NCBI GenBank assembly: GCA_018262795.1
Contig: JADFDM010000009.1
Location: forward strand, 124,001 to 188,000
DNA: 64,000 nucleotides
DNA from: Sphingobacteriales bacterium
GTDB taxonomy: Bacteria; Bacteroidota; Bacteroidia; Chitinophagales; LD1
Direction of reading: 5' to 3'
Positions 36,789 to 46,555 of the stretch are shown here, piece by piece (positions within the stretch are counted from its first letter, which is position 1; each line of letters opens with the position of its first letter). The position numbers were made by a program, and so were the translations under genes. The notes under the pieces are model-generated. The model was given only the letters and a program-made list of their open reading frames with translations, searched no databases and was not told the DNA's origin.

Positions 36789-36897
36789 TGCTGCAAGATT
36801 ACTGTTTTATGATTACTCCTTGGGAGCGGAGTAAAAATAGCCACAGGTATTTCTATATGAGGGATATTCCTATCTTAGCACCCCAAAAAAATTAAGC

Positions 36898-37479
36898 ATG
36901 AAATTATCAGAAATTGCAGCGATTACAGGAATGACAGGACTTTTTAAAGTGACGACTCAACGAAGTGACGGATTAATTGTGACTTCTCTGATAGATGGAA
37001 AAACTCAGTTCGTTTCAGGAAGAACACATTTATTTACTACCCTCGACACAATTACTATATACACCAATGAAGAACCGGTTGAATTGAAAACTGTGCTCGC
37101 CTCCATTAAAGCAAATGAAAAGAAAGTTCCCGTACCGGACGGTAAGGATGACGCGAAAACAAAAGCTTGGATGGAAGTTGTATTACCCACTTACGATAAA
37201 GAGAAGGTGTATGTGAGCGACATGAAAAAATTGGCAAAATGGTATCTCTTAATCAGCAGTAAAAACCTTCTCGATGAAGTATTGGCCGATGAAGCGGTAA
37301 AATCGGAAGAGGAGAACACCGAAGAGAGTGTAGAAACCAAGACCAAGAAGACAAAAGAAGAAAAGTCAAAGAAAGAAAGCAAAACAAAAAAGGTAAAGTC
37401 TGACAAGCCCCTATCCAAAGCCGGTACTAAGCCCGCTCCGGGAGCTAAAAAGATTACAGCACCGCGCAAAGCACAATAA
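36898..37479 (+). CDS. DUF5606 domain protein
   Basis: A 193-residue cytoplasmic protein. The first ~140 residues are the DUF5606 region (MKLSEIAAITGMTGLFKV, then SGRTHLFTTLDTITIYT). The last ~55 residues are a lysine- and glutamate-rich tail ending APGAKKITAPRKAQ. This family is common in Bacteroidota and its function is not known. It is followed after 14 bp by the M3 peptidase gene. Confidence 0.8.
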   Translation: MKLSEIAAITGMTGLFKVTTQRSDGLIVTSLIDGKTQFVSGRTHLFTTLDTITIYTNEEPVELKTVLASIKANEKKVPVPDGKDDAKTKAWMEVVLPTYDKEKVYVSDMKKLAKWYLLISSKNLLDEVLADEAVKSEEENTEESVETKTKKTKEEKSKKESKTKKVKSDKPLSKAGTKPAPGAKKITAPRKAQ

Positions 37480-37493
37480 TAAACCCACATTTC

Positions 37494-39215
37494 ATGAAGG
37501 AGAGCATTGCCCCCCCACCACGCAACAAAAGAAGATTTTTGGCGGCAGATTTTAATCCCGCCACATGGACAGCCATTGAACCCTACTTCCAACAATTATC
37601 TGATCGTGAAATTCATTCGGTGAGTGAACTGCGCGATTGGTTAAAAGACTGGAGCGAGCTCGAATCGGTGTTGGAAGAAAACAGCCGTTGGATTTATGTA
37701 AAAACTTCCATAGACACAACCGATGAAAAATCAAAAGCTGATTTAGCTAATCTGTATCAGCACATTTATCCTTTTGCAATGGCGCGGATGAATGATTTGG
37801 AGCAGAAACTGATAGCCTGTCCTTTTACTGATCAATTAGACAAGGATTTATTTTTTACCACTATTCGGAAAATGAAGAAGAAGGTAGAAATGTTTCGCGA
37901 GGAAAATATTCCTCTATTGAGCGAGTTGAGCATGAAGCAAAGCGAGTTCGATCAGATAAGCGGAGCACAGAGCATTACCTATCAGGGTACGGAGATGACG
38001 CTGCAACAGGCTTCTGCATTTTTCATGAGCAATGACCGCCAGCAACGCGAAGATATTTTTCGCTTGGTGAGTAAACGAAGACTACAAGATGCTCAAACAT
38101 TAGACAACTTATTGAGCGAATTGATTTCGATTCGCCACCGCATCGCACTGAATGCCGGCTATAAAAATTACATGGAGTACCGCTTTGATGAGTTGGGGAG
38201 ATTTGATTATACCCCGGCTGACTGCTTGCAATTTCATCAGTCAGTGAAGGAAACGGTAATGCCTTTGCTGAACAAAATAGCCGATGAACGCAAATCTAAA
38301 TTAAAGTTAGAGGTGCTGCGTCCTTGGGATGCCGAGGTAGATACCAGCGGCAAAGAACCCCTGCAACCGACTAAGTCAAGTGAGGAATTAATTGACAAAA
38401 CCATTGCCTGCTTTAATCATTTAGATCCCTATTTCGGAGAGCGGATTCAGATTATGCGTCAAATGAAATACCTCGACCTGGAATCGCGCATGCACAAAGG
38501 TCCCGGAGGGTTTAACATGACCATGCCCGAAATCGGAGTGCCTTTTATCTTTATGAATTCAGCAAATACGGAACACGATGTGGTGACGATGGTGCACGAA
38601 GGTGGCCATGCCGTACATACTTTTCTTTCGCATGATTTAGAGCTAAACACATTTAAAGAAGTAGGCTCTGAAATAGCTGAAGTGGCTTCTATGAGCATGG
38701 AACTGATGAGCATGGAGCATTGGGATATTTTTTACCCCAATGCCGAAGATTTAAACCGCGCCAGACGAAATCATTTGGGACATATCTTGAATGTGCTTAC
38801 AAAAACCTGTGTAGGAGATAGTTTCCAGTTTTGGATGTATCAGAATCCGGAACACACGGTTGAAGAGCGCAGAGAAAAATGGAAACAACTTTTCTTGGAA
38901 TACAGCTCAACGGCAATTGATTGGTCGGGTTGTGAACAGTACCTCGAAACAGGGTATCAAAAAATTCTCCATTTCTATATCGTTCCACTTTATTACATCG
39001 AATATGCTTTTGCTCAATTAGGGGCCTTGGCAGTTTGGAAAAACTTTAAAGCCAATCCAAAGCAAACCGTAGAAGATTACAAAAACGCTTTACGCTTGGG
39101 ATACACCCGACCCATCCCCGAATTTTATAAAACAGCCGGAGCAAAGTTTGATTTCAGCAAGCCTTATGTGGCAGAACTGATGGGATTTGTAGAGGGCGAA
39201 ATAGATAAGCTATAA
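37494..39215 (+). CDS. M3-family oligoendopeptidase
   Basis: A 573-residue zinc peptidase of the PepF/M3 type, acting on short peptides in the cytoplasm. The zinc motif is HEGGHAVHTF (HExxH), followed by the downstream Glu region NTFKEVGSEIAEVASMSMELM. The length is typical. Its last codon and stop overlap the last codon and stop of the convergent P450 gene by 6 bp. Confidence 0.93.
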   Translation: MKESIAPPPRNKRRFLAADFNPATWTAIEPYFQQLSDREIHSVSELRDWLKDWSELESVLEENSRWIYVKTSIDTTDEKSKADLANLYQHIYPFAMARMNDLEQKLIACPFTDQLDKDLFFTTIRKMKKKVEMFREENIPLLSELSMKQSEFDQISGAQSITYQGTEMTLQQASAFFMSNDRQQREDIFRLVSKRRLQDAQTLDNLLSELISIRHRIALNAGYKNYMEYRFDELGRFDYTPADCLQFHQSVKETVMPLLNKIADERKSKLKLEVLRPWDAEVDTSGKEPLQPTKSSEELIDKTIACFNHLDPYFGERIQIMRQMKYLDLESRMHKGPGGFNMTMPEIGVPFIFMNSANTEHDVVTMVHEGGHAVHTFLSHDLELNTFKEVGSEIAEVASMSMELMSMEHWDIFYPNAEDLNRARRNHLGHILNVLTKTCVGDSFQFWMYQNPEHTVEERREKWKQLFLEYSSTAIDWSGCEQYLETGYQKILHFYIVPLYYIEYAFAQLGALAVWKNFKANPKQTVEDYKNALRLGYTRPIPEFYKTAGAKFDFSKPYVAELMGFVEGEIDKL

Positions 39216-40556
39216 ACCCTCCCTGTTCGCCACTTTCATGGGCAAGCCATTTTTAGGTCGCAACGTAATCAGCGGAGTCAGTTCCATTTCAAAATTATCC
39301 GGCAGATAAAAGTCAAATCGCGAAATCAACATCGCCAGCACTATCTGCATTTCCATCAAGGCGAAATTATTGCCCACACATAGGCGCGCGCCACCTCCAA
39401 AAGGGAAATAAGAATAGCGCGGCCTATCCTTCATGTTTTCGGCCGTAAAGCGTTCGGGAATAAACTCTTCGGGCCGATCCCAGTAGCGCTCGCTATGGTG
39501 CATGGCATAAGGAGAAGCCAATACTTTATCGCCCTTTTTCACGCGGTAGCCGCCAACCACATCTTCCTGTGTGGCTTCGCGAGGAATCATCCATGCCGGA
39601 GGATAAAGCCGCATAGATTCTTTAATCACCCAGTTGGTATAGGTAAGTTTTTGCAGCGCCTCAAAGGTGATCTCACCGGTGGGAATCACTTCGCTGATTT
39701 CTTGTTGTAAGCGTTTCTTGACTGCGGGATTTTTAGCCAGTAAGTAAAGCGTAAACGTAAGTGAATTGGCAGTGGTTTCATGGCCGGCAACAAAGAGGGT
39801 AAGCACCTCATCGCGCAATTGTTGGTCGGTCATGCGCTCGGTAGTGTCGGCATCTTCCACCTCCATCAGCATCGTGAGCAAGTCATCAAAAGTTCCCTGC
39901 TCATTTCTCCGCTGCGTAATAATACCGCGGATGGTCTCATCGAGTATATTCCGGTTGTGTTGTATGCTCAGGTGCGAGGGCAGCGGCACCCATAATGGAA
40001 AGCGCATCATCCGCGAACGCTTTCGGATGGCGGTCATAATATGAGTAAGCGCCTTGTTCACTTTTTCAAATTCCTCTTTCACGTTGGTGCTGAAAAGCGT
40101 TTTACCTACCACATCCAGCGTTAACTTATTCATCTCGTGGTACACATCCATTGTTTCCCCCGTTTGCTGCGCCCATGCCATCAACATTTCATCGGTGGAC
40201 TCGGTAATTTTTTGAACGAAGGTGTGCAGCCGTTGCTTATGAAAAACCGGCTGAATCAACCTCCGCTGTTTCAGCCAAAAATCACCTTCACTCGTCAGCA
40301 ACCCATTGCCCAGCAAATGACCCAATATCCCACCTTCCTTCACCTTGACATATTTATCGCGGTGCAAAAACATATACTCAATGTAATCGGGATGGCAGAG
40401 ATATATCACATTGAACGGCCCGAACTTTATCCGCGAAACCGCTCCGTATTTCCTTTCAAGCTCACACAGATAGCGGTGTGTTTGCTTGCGTGCTAAGGAA
40501 CTTGGTCGCAGAAGTACATTTAATTTAGGGCCGGGAGCTACTTCAACATTAGGCAT
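39210..40556 (-). CDS. Cytochrome P450
   Basis: A 448-residue heme monooxygenase without an obvious signal peptide or membrane anchor. The oxygen-binding I-helix motif is AGHETTANS, the K-helix ExxR is KESMRLYPP, and the heme loop is FGGGARLCVGNNFA with the axial Cys. Substrate unknown; it resembles fatty-acid or CYP102-like hydroxylases in overall pattern. No ferredoxin or reductase gene is nearby, so it must use a partner encoded elsewhere. Confidence 0.95.
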   Translation of the reverse strand: MPNVEVAPGPKLNVLLRPSSLARKQTHRYLCELERKYGAVSRIKFGPFNVIYLCHPDYIEYMFLHRDKYVKVKEGGILGHLLGNGLLTSEGDFWLKQRRLIQPVFHKQRLHTFVQKITESTDEMLMAWAQQTGETMDVYHEMNKLTLDVVGKTLFSTNVKEEFEKVNKALTHIMTAIRKRSRMMRFPLWVPLPSHLSIQHNRNILDETIRGIITQRRNEQGTFDDLLTMLMEVEDADTTERMTDQQLRDEVLTLFVAGHETTANSLTFTLYLLAKNPAVKKRLQQEISEVIPTGEITFEALQKLTYTNWVIKESMRLYPPAWMIPREATQEDVVGGYRVKKGDKVLASPYAMHHSERYWDRPEEFIPERFTAENMKDRPRYSYFPFGGGARLCVGNNFALMEMQIVLAMLISRFDFYLPDNFEMELTPLITLRPKNGLPMKVANREGL

Positions 40557-40695
40557 AGATAGGGTTTTAAATACTGACGAGAGTTAGGGGTAGAAATTTT
40601 AGAGCACGTTTATAAAAAATGAGAAAAGCGAAGAAGTGGATCATAGACGGCTTAAACTCAGCCATTAAAAAAGCATAGTAATTGTTCAAAAATCT

Positions 40696-40727
40696 TCTGC
40701 CACTGTTTCGGCAGAGTCCTATTTTCG
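40696..40727 (+). promoter_or_regulatory. Promoter region of the PcrA-type helicase gene with palindrome
   Basis: A perfect inverted repeat TCTGCC (40696-40701)/GGCAGA (40710-40715), 8-base spacer, sits just upstream of a -7-like box TATTTTCG (40720-40727). Four bases later the ATG begins. The palindrome overlaps where polymerase would bind, so it could be an operator. Confidence 0.45.
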
Positions 40728-40731
40728 CCAG

Positions 40732-43026
40732 ATGTCTTACTTAGAAGAATTGAATGATGCCCAGCGCGAAGCAGTGGTGAATTTTGAAGGCCCCACGATG
40801 ATTGTAGCCGGCCCCGGCTCCGGAAAAACAAGAGTGCTCACCTATCGGATTGCGCATTTGCTAAAACAAGGAGCCGACCCCTTCGGAATATTGGCACTTA
40901 CCTTCACCAACAAGGCCTCTGAAGCCATGCGGCAGCGTATTGAAAAGATAGCCGGAACTAATGCCCGCAACCTTTACATGGGTACTTTTCACTCTGTGTT
41001 TGCTCGCATTCTAAGGGTGGAAGCCACCCAAATAGGCTACCCCTCTAACTTTACTATTTACGATACCGAAGACTCCCGTTCGCTCATAAAATCTATTATT
41101 AAGGAGCAGGGCTTGGACGATAAAATTTACAAACCCAATCAGGTGCAGTGGCGTATTTCTGCCGTTAAAAATGCGCTGATTACTCCACAGTTGTATGCCG
41201 AAGACCCCGAATTGCAGACGGAAGATAAAAACCAGCGGAGGCCGGCCACCGCTAAAATTTATCGCATGTATTGCGAGCGATGCTTTAAAAGCGGAGCGAT
41301 GGATTTTGATGACTTGCTGCTGAACACCCATATCATCTTGGAAAAATTTCCGAATGTATTGTACAAGTATCAACACAAGTTTAAGTATGTGCTCATTGAT
41401 GAGTTTCAGGATACCAACCACCTGCAATATGCTATCGTGAAAAAGATAGCGGACGTGTTTCAAAACATTACCGTGGTGGGCGATGATGCGCAGAGTATTT
41501 ATGCTTTCCGGGGTGCTACCATTGACAACATCCTCAACTTTGAAAAAGATTATCCGGACTTGAAAGTGTATAAGCTGGAGCAGAATTACCGCTCTACCCA
41601 AAACATTGTGAAAGCCGCCAACGAACTGATTCACCGCAATCGCAATCAGTTGAAGAAAGAAATATGGACGCAAAACGACACCGGTGAGCAGATTAAAATG
41701 GTGCGCACTCCCAGCGATAATGAGGAAGGCCGCTGGGTAGCCGATTCGATCATGGAGCTAAAGATGCGCGACCATCACATGAACAATGACTTTGCTATTC
41801 TGTACCGCACCAATGCTCAGAGCCGTGCCTTTGAGGAAGCTCTGCGCAGGCAGAATATCGCCTACAAGATTTATGGCGGCATGAGCTTTTATCAACGCAG
41901 GGAAATCAAAGACCTGCTGGCGTATCTCAAACTAACCGTCAATCATCAGGATGAAGAAGCGCTAAAAAGAGTAATTAATTATCCGGCTCGCGGAATCGGG
42001 CAAACCAGTTTAGACAAGATCATTATCACCGCTGCCAATGAAGGTCGGCTAATATGGGAAGTGATGGATCAAATTCATCAGTACGATGTGCCCGCTCGCA
42101 CCAAACACTCTATCGAGGAGTTTGTGATGATGATAAAGAGTTTTGCAGCGCAATCGGTAAAAATGAATGCTTATGATTTGGCGGCTCACATTGGCAAAAC
42201 TACCAAGTTGATCACGGAGTTGTATAACGATAAAACCGTAGAAGGTTTGGCGCGCTACGAAAACATTCAGGAATTGCTGAACTCTATCAAAGAATTTGTG
42301 GAAGATGATGAAGTGCCCGAAAATGTGGTTACCCCTGATGGGGAGTTGCTGCACACCGATAAATCGCTGGGCACTTTCCTACAGTCAGTGACCCTGCTCA
42401 CCGGAGATGAAAAGGATTCGGGAAATCAGGACACGGTAAAACTGATGACCATACACGCTGCCAAAGGATTAGAGTTTCCGGTAGTGTATGTGGTAGGCTT
42501 AGAAGAAAATCTTTTCCCCGGTCAGCAGTCGCTTTACAGCATGGAAGATTTGGAAGAAGAGCGAAGACTTTTCTATGTAGCCATTACTCGTGCTGAAAAA
42601 AGATTATTTCTCACTTATGCCAACACTCGTTACAAATACGGGCAGTTAAATTATTGCGACCCAAGTCGCTTTTTGCAGGAAATTCCGGAGGGCATCGTTT
42701 CTCATCACGGAGATTTGAAAAAAGCAAAAGTGATGCAACAACGCAACGCCAATGCGGGCGCTGCCAACCGCACTGCCTTTACCCGCACTGCACCGCTTTC
42801 AAACAGCTCAGACCCCTCCGGCAGCAGTGAGCCTTTTATTGCCGATGATGCTACCGGATTGCAGGTGGGCATGGAGGTGATGCACGAAAAATTTGGAGAA
42901 GGAAAGGTGATCGTGATTGAAGGGGCAGGCGCCAATAAAATTGCCGGAATTCAGTTTGCAGGCTACGGCATCAAAAAAATCATGCTCAAATTTGCCAAAC
43001 TGAAAATACTGAGCGGAGGAATGTAA
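40732..43026 (+). CDS. UvrD/PcrA-type 3'-5' DNA helicase
   Basis: A 764-residue superfamily 1A helicase in DNA repair and replication-restart. The motifs are VAGPGSGKTRVL (Walker A), ALTFTNKASEAM, DEFQDTNHLQY (Walker B), GDDAQSIYAFRGA, LEQNYRSTQNI, LMTIHAAKGLEFPVVYV and VAITRAEKRLFLTYA. The C-terminal ~70 residues include the tudor-like tail typical of PcrA/UvrD (MEVMHEKFGEGKVIVIEG). Separate gene; the spacer on either side has no partner gene. Confidence 0.95.
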   Translation: MSYLEELNDAQREAVVNFEGPTMIVAGPGSGKTRVLTYRIAHLLKQGADPFGILALTFTNKASEAMRQRIEKIAGTNARNLYMGTFHSVFARILRVEATQIGYPSNFTIYDTEDSRSLIKSIIKEQGLDDKIYKPNQVQWRISAVKNALITPQLYAEDPELQTEDKNQRRPATAKIYRMYCERCFKSGAMDFDDLLLNTHIILEKFPNVLYKYQHKFKYVLIDEFQDTNHLQYAIVKKIADVFQNITVVGDDAQSIYAFRGATIDNILNFEKDYPDLKVYKLEQNYRSTQNIVKAANELIHRNRNQLKKEIWTQNDTGEQIKMVRTPSDNEEGRWVADSIMELKMRDHHMNNDFAILYRTNAQSRAFEEALRRQNIAYKIYGGMSFYQRREIKDLLAYLKLTVNHQDEEALKRVINYPARGIGQTSLDKIIITAANEGRLIWEVMDQIHQYDVPARTKHSIEEFVMMIKSFAAQSVKMNAYDLAAHIGKTTKLITELYNDKTVEGLARYENIQELLNSIKEFVEDDEVPENVVTPDGELLHTDKSLGTFLQSVTLLTGDEKDSGNQDTVKLMTIHAAKGLEFPVVYVVGLEENLFPGQQSLYSMEDLEEERRLFYVAITRAEKRLFLTYANTRYKYGQLNYCDPSRFLQEIPEGIVSHHGDLKKAKVMQQRNANAGAANRTAFTRTAPLSNSSDPSGSSEPFIADDATGLQVGMEVMHEKFGEGKVIVIEGAGANKIAGIQFAGYGIKKIMLKFAKLKILSGGM

Positions 43027-43197
43027 ACAGGGCAGGTTGGTGGTTTCCGAATTTATTCACACATTTACCGCGTCATACAGCCAGTTTGGTTTGACGGCAT
43101 TAACCATCCTACCCGTTAACTTGCCTTCTAAACCTTCAAACAGGGCTTCGTCTTACAAAGTTTATCAAACTCGTTAATCATTTTATTAAATACCGTT

Positions 43198-43851
43198 ATG
43201 GAATACAATTCATCTAGAAACAAATTAGTGCTGAAAGAATATGGCCGCCATGTGCAGCGCATCGTTGAAAACTGCACTAAAGAAACCGACCGCGACAAAC
43301 GCAATCAGTTTGCCAAAGAGATTATAGATTTAATGGGGCAGTTAAATCCCCATCTGCGCAATGTGGAGGACTTTAAGCACAAGCTCTGGGATCATCTGTT
43401 TATTATGAGCGACTATAAGCTGGAGGTAGATTCTCCTTATCCGATTAAAAATCGCGAAGAAATTGAGAGAAAGCCCGATCGCTTGCCCTATCCTCAATCG
43501 AGAATCAGATTTAAACACTACGGTAAAAATGTGGAGTCGTTAGTTGCTAAGGCGGTAACTACTGAAGACCCTGAAAAGCGCGAAGGCTTTACTTCTTGTA
43601 TCGGCAACTTTATGAAACTTGTTTACCAAAACTGGAGTAAAGAAAACGTGAATGACGAAGTGATAAAAAATGACATTCGCCTTTTATCCGCAGGTAAATT
43701 AGAAATTCCGGAGAATCATGATTTAGATGCGCTATCTCGCGCCAACAAATTCAAATCTAAATCAGAAACCGGTAGCAACGGAGCGCGAAAAGGCGGAGGA
43801 AAGAACCGAACAGGAGGTGGCCGGAATAAGAATTTCAAGAAGAGAAGATAA
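43198..43851 (+). CDS. DUF4290 domain protein
   Basis: A 217-residue cytoplasmic protein of a Bacteroidota family of unknown function. It starts MEYNSSRNKLVLKEYGRHVQ and has DLMGQLNPHLRNVEDFKHKLWDHL-type features that I associate with DUF4290. The last ~35 residues are a basic Gly/Asn/Lys-rich tail, which suggests nucleic-acid contact. No neighbours in the same operon. Confidence 0.78.
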   Translation: MEYNSSRNKLVLKEYGRHVQRIVENCTKETDRDKRNQFAKEIIDLMGQLNPHLRNVEDFKHKLWDHLFIMSDYKLEVDSPYPIKNREEIERKPDRLPYPQSRIRFKHYGKNVESLVAKAVTTEDPEKREGFTSCIGNFMKLVYQNWSKENVNDEVIKNDIRLLSAGKLEIPENHDLDALSRANKFKSKSETGSNGARKGGGKNRTGGGRNKNFKKRR

Positions 43852-44352
43852 ACTGAAAGGGTTAATGTCAATCTCTGTTTTTTACTCCTTTGCCGCTACA
43901 ATAATTTCGTAGTCAAACGGTAAGCCCCGTTATTTTTCATTAAGAATTAGGCATAAGCAAGAACTTATCCTTTCAACGAATGAGATGGGAGGCTATCTTA
44001 TTTCCCGGTAACTGAAGGCGTAACTTGAATGGACAGATGATGGCAGAATGCCTAAACGGAAATCTTACCCGCAGGATAACCTACTACTACCGGAAAATAT
44101 TTCTTGGATAAGTTGCGCATAATGATTCTTTTATCGCGCAAAGGTGAGCCGGGAATTGCAGGTATGTAATATGAAGTTTATCTGATATTTACAAACATTC
44201 CGCTTTACGCAGTATCTTCTTACCAAATTTCTCCGCCCCTTTAATTCGCAGCCAATATCACCTTTAGCGGGAATGGTTTTTTTAGTAAGAAAGGTTTTGA
44301 AAATGAGAGTAATTTCTATTTTTAGGTGTTCAATGAAGTTTAAATATCTACT
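43852..44352. other. 501-bp region without a gene
   Basis: No coding frame with a sensible start was seen. A possible pseudoknot-like arrangement is present: GATAA (44107-44111) with TTATC (44131-44135), and TTGCGC (44113-44118) with GCGCAA (44136-44141). The stems are short, so this may be chance. A good promoter for the following gene was not found. Confidence 0.3.
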
Positions 44353-44979
44353 ATGAAAAAAGCGATTCTACCAATTCTGTTTCTACTCATCATCCATTTT
44401 GCCGGAGCGCAAAATGCGAAGGAAATTTTTACAGGACAGAGCATGGTTTGGTATGGCCTCGATTTCTCAAAAGCTCACCTCATAGGCGTAACCGATGAAA
44501 AGCCTGAAGTGATAAAGAATGATTACTTAGAAAGTTGGAACCAACCGATGATTTACGAGCGCGACCGTTTTCCCTTGGCGAGCATTTTCCGCAAACCCAC
44601 TGTTCGTTATAATCTGGATGTTGTGAAAGCCCGCAACAAAAGCGTGGCTACAAATGATTTGTTCGGTAAAGATGAATCTATTATCACCACGGCAACTATC
44701 GAAAACATGATTAGCCAATATCCGGTGGGAGCCGAAAAACAAGGGTTAGGAGTGGTGTTTGTGATTGAAAGTTTCAACAAGAAGAAAAAGGAAGCCTTTG
44801 CACATATCGTGTTTTTTGACATTGCTTCACACAAAGTACTTTTCGCCAAGCGGATGAGAGGAGAGCCGGGCGGAGGGGGATTAAAAAACTACTGGGCCAA
44901 TGCAATTGGCCAGATGATGGATCAGATTTCAAAAACGCTGTGGCCAATTTGGGAGAAAGAAGTGAATAGCAAAAACTAA
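44353..44979 (+). CDS. Secreted protein of unknown function
   Basis: A 208-residue protein with a signal peptide (MKKAILPILFLLIIHFAGAQ). The mature part contains WYGLDFSKAHLIG near the start, ISQYPVGAEKQGLGVVFVIESF in the middle and RMRGEPGGGGLKNYWANAIGQMM near the end. It has no sorting domain and no lipobox, so it is probably periplasmic. I do not recognise the family and no function can be assigned. Confidence 0.75.
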   Translation: MKKAILPILFLLIIHFAGAQNAKEIFTGQSMVWYGLDFSKAHLIGVTDEKPEVIKNDYLESWNQPMIYERDRFPLASIFRKPTVRYNLDVVKARNKSVATNDLFGKDESIITTATIENMISQYPVGAEKQGLGVVFVIESFNKKKKEAFAHIVFFDIASHKVLFAKRMRGEPGGGGLKNYWANAIGQMMDQISKTLWPIWEKEVNSKN

Positions 44980-45045
44980 TCTCATTGGACGTTCATTCCT
45001 CACAGTACTTGTTGTTATTTAATTAGAAAGGTTCGGGCTTTCCTC

Positions 45046-45053
45046 TAATTTCG
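45046..45053 (+). promoter_or_regulatory. -7 box of sdaA
   Basis: TAATTTCG fits TAnnTTTG with one T-to-C change. Four bases (ATTC) separate it from the sdaA ATG. No TTG at 19-base spacing. Confidence 0.4.
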
Positions 45054-45057
45054 ATTC

Positions 45058-46479
45058 ATGGCGCTCAAAGAATCCTTAAGTGTTTTTGATATTTTCAAAA
45101 TAGGCATCGGCCCCTCCAGCTCTCATACTCTGGGGCCGTGGAGAGCCGCAGAACGGTTTTTGAAAGAAGCCGGTGAAAGTGTGAACCATATTGTTTCTAT
45201 CCGCATTCAACTCTATGGCTCCTTAGCTAAAACCGGCAAAGGACACGGCACCGATATAGCGGTGATGCTCGGCCTGCTGGGAGCAGACCCCGTTACCTTT
45301 GATACCAGCCGAATATATGCCACTATTCAACAAATAAAAGACGAGAAAAAAATAACGCTCACCGGTGGGTGCGAAATTAATTTCGACCCTACTACGCAGA
45401 TTGAATTTCTAAAGGCGGAGAGTTTGCCTTTTCATCCGAATGCGATGCGCATTTCTGCTGTGCTAAACGATGGACAAGAGATGGATTCCGTTTTTTATTC
45501 CGTAGGGGGAGGATTTGTGATAGAGGAAGGAGAAGCCACCGTGCAGAAAAAAATATCGTTGAAGTATGATGTAAGCGATGCGGACGAACTGATGCAAAAC
45601 TGTATGCGTGCCGGCTTGAGCATTTCACAATTAGTGCGCGAAAATGAAAAAGCTTGGCGCAGCGATGCCGATACGAGGGCCTCGTTGCTGAATATTTGGC
45701 AGATCATGCAGGAAAGTATGTATCGCGGATGTCACCATTCAGGCATCTTGCCCGGAGGCTTAAATGTGGTGCGAAGAGCCGCGAATAGCAATCGAAAACT
45801 GCTCAAGAACTACACTGAAAATAGTTTAGAAGAATGGAAGGACGCGATCCGAAAATCAGATCATTCCTTTAGCAATACCATGAATTGGATTAGCTGCTTT
45901 GCTTTAGCGGTGAATGAAGAAAATGCCGCATTCGGCAGAGTAGTTACAGCTCCTACCAACGGAGCCGCTGGGGTGATACCGGCTGTGTTGATGTACTATC
46001 ATTTATTTTGCAATGGAAAGGGAGAAGAAGATACCATTCGCTTTCTGTTGACCGCTTCTGAAATAGGTGCCATCTTCAAAAAAGGCTCTACTATTTCAGC
46101 AGCGATGGGCGGATGCCAGGCAGAGATAGGTGTATCCAGTGCCATGGCAGCCGCAGCTCTCACCGAAGTAATGGGCGGCACGCCTTCGCAGGCTTTGCAA
46201 GCAGCAGAGATAGCGATGGAACATCATCTGGGAATGACTTGCGACCCCATCGGTGGGCTGGTACAGATTCCCTGCATTGAACGGAATACCATGGGAGCCA
46301 TCAAAGCAATTACTGCCTCGCAACTCGCTTTGCAAGGCGATGCCGATTTGATGAAAGTAACACTGGATACCGTGATTAAAACCATGTGGGAAACAGCCGT
46401 TGATATGAGCAGTAAGTACAAAGAAACAGCCGAAGGCGGCTTGGCCTCCAACATTCCATTGAACCTGCCCGAATGTTGA
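45058..46479 (+). CDS. sdaA: L-serine ammonia-lyase (single chain)
   Basis: Converts serine to pyruvate and ammonia with a [4Fe-4S] cluster. The 473-residue protein joins the beta domain ([19 protein letters not shown]) and the alpha domain in one chain. Cys ligands appear in [24 protein letters not shown] and VQIPCIERN. It is cytoplasmic and separately transcribed. Confidence 0.95.
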   Translation: MALKESLSVFDIFKIGIGPSSSHTLGPWRAAERFLKEAGESVNHIVSIRIQLYGSLAKTGKGHGTDIAVMLGLLGADPVTFDTSRIYATIQQIKDEKKITLTGGCEINFDPTTQIEFLKAESLPFHPNAMRISAVLNDGQEMDSVFYSVGGGFVIEEGEATVQKKISLKYDVSDADELMQNCMRAGLSISQLVRENEKAWRSDADTRASLLNIWQIMQESMYRGCHHSGILPGGLNVVRRAANSNRKLLKNYTENSLEEWKDAIRKSDHSFSNTMNWISCFALAVNEENAAFGRVVTAPTNGAAGVIPAVLMYYHLFCNGKGEEDTIRFLLTASEIGAIFKKGSTISAAMGGCQAEIGVSSAMAAAALTEVMGGTPSQALQAAEIAMEHHLGMTCDPIGGLVQIPCIERNTMGAIKAITASQLALQGDADLMKVTLDTVIKTMWETAVDMSSKYKETAEGGLASNIPLNLPEC

Positions 46480-46555
46480 ATCAAAATATTTCAGGGGAAG
46501 AGAGATTTGGTTTCCTTCCCGACTTCTTGTTATGTTTATGACTTAAATTATTCCG

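Noticed and set aside
41011-41673. 220-codon frame opposite the PcrA-type helicase gene
   Set aside because: Antisense shadow of a conserved helicase; no recognisable protein features.
44107-44141. Pseudoknot-like pairing in the gene-free region
   Set aside because: Stems are only 5 and 6 bp and no promoter or conservation can be shown; kept only as a note in the region entry.
46488-46530. GGGAAG/CTTCCC hairpin after sdaA as a terminator
   Set aside because: The stem is 6 bp with a 14-base loop and no T-run.
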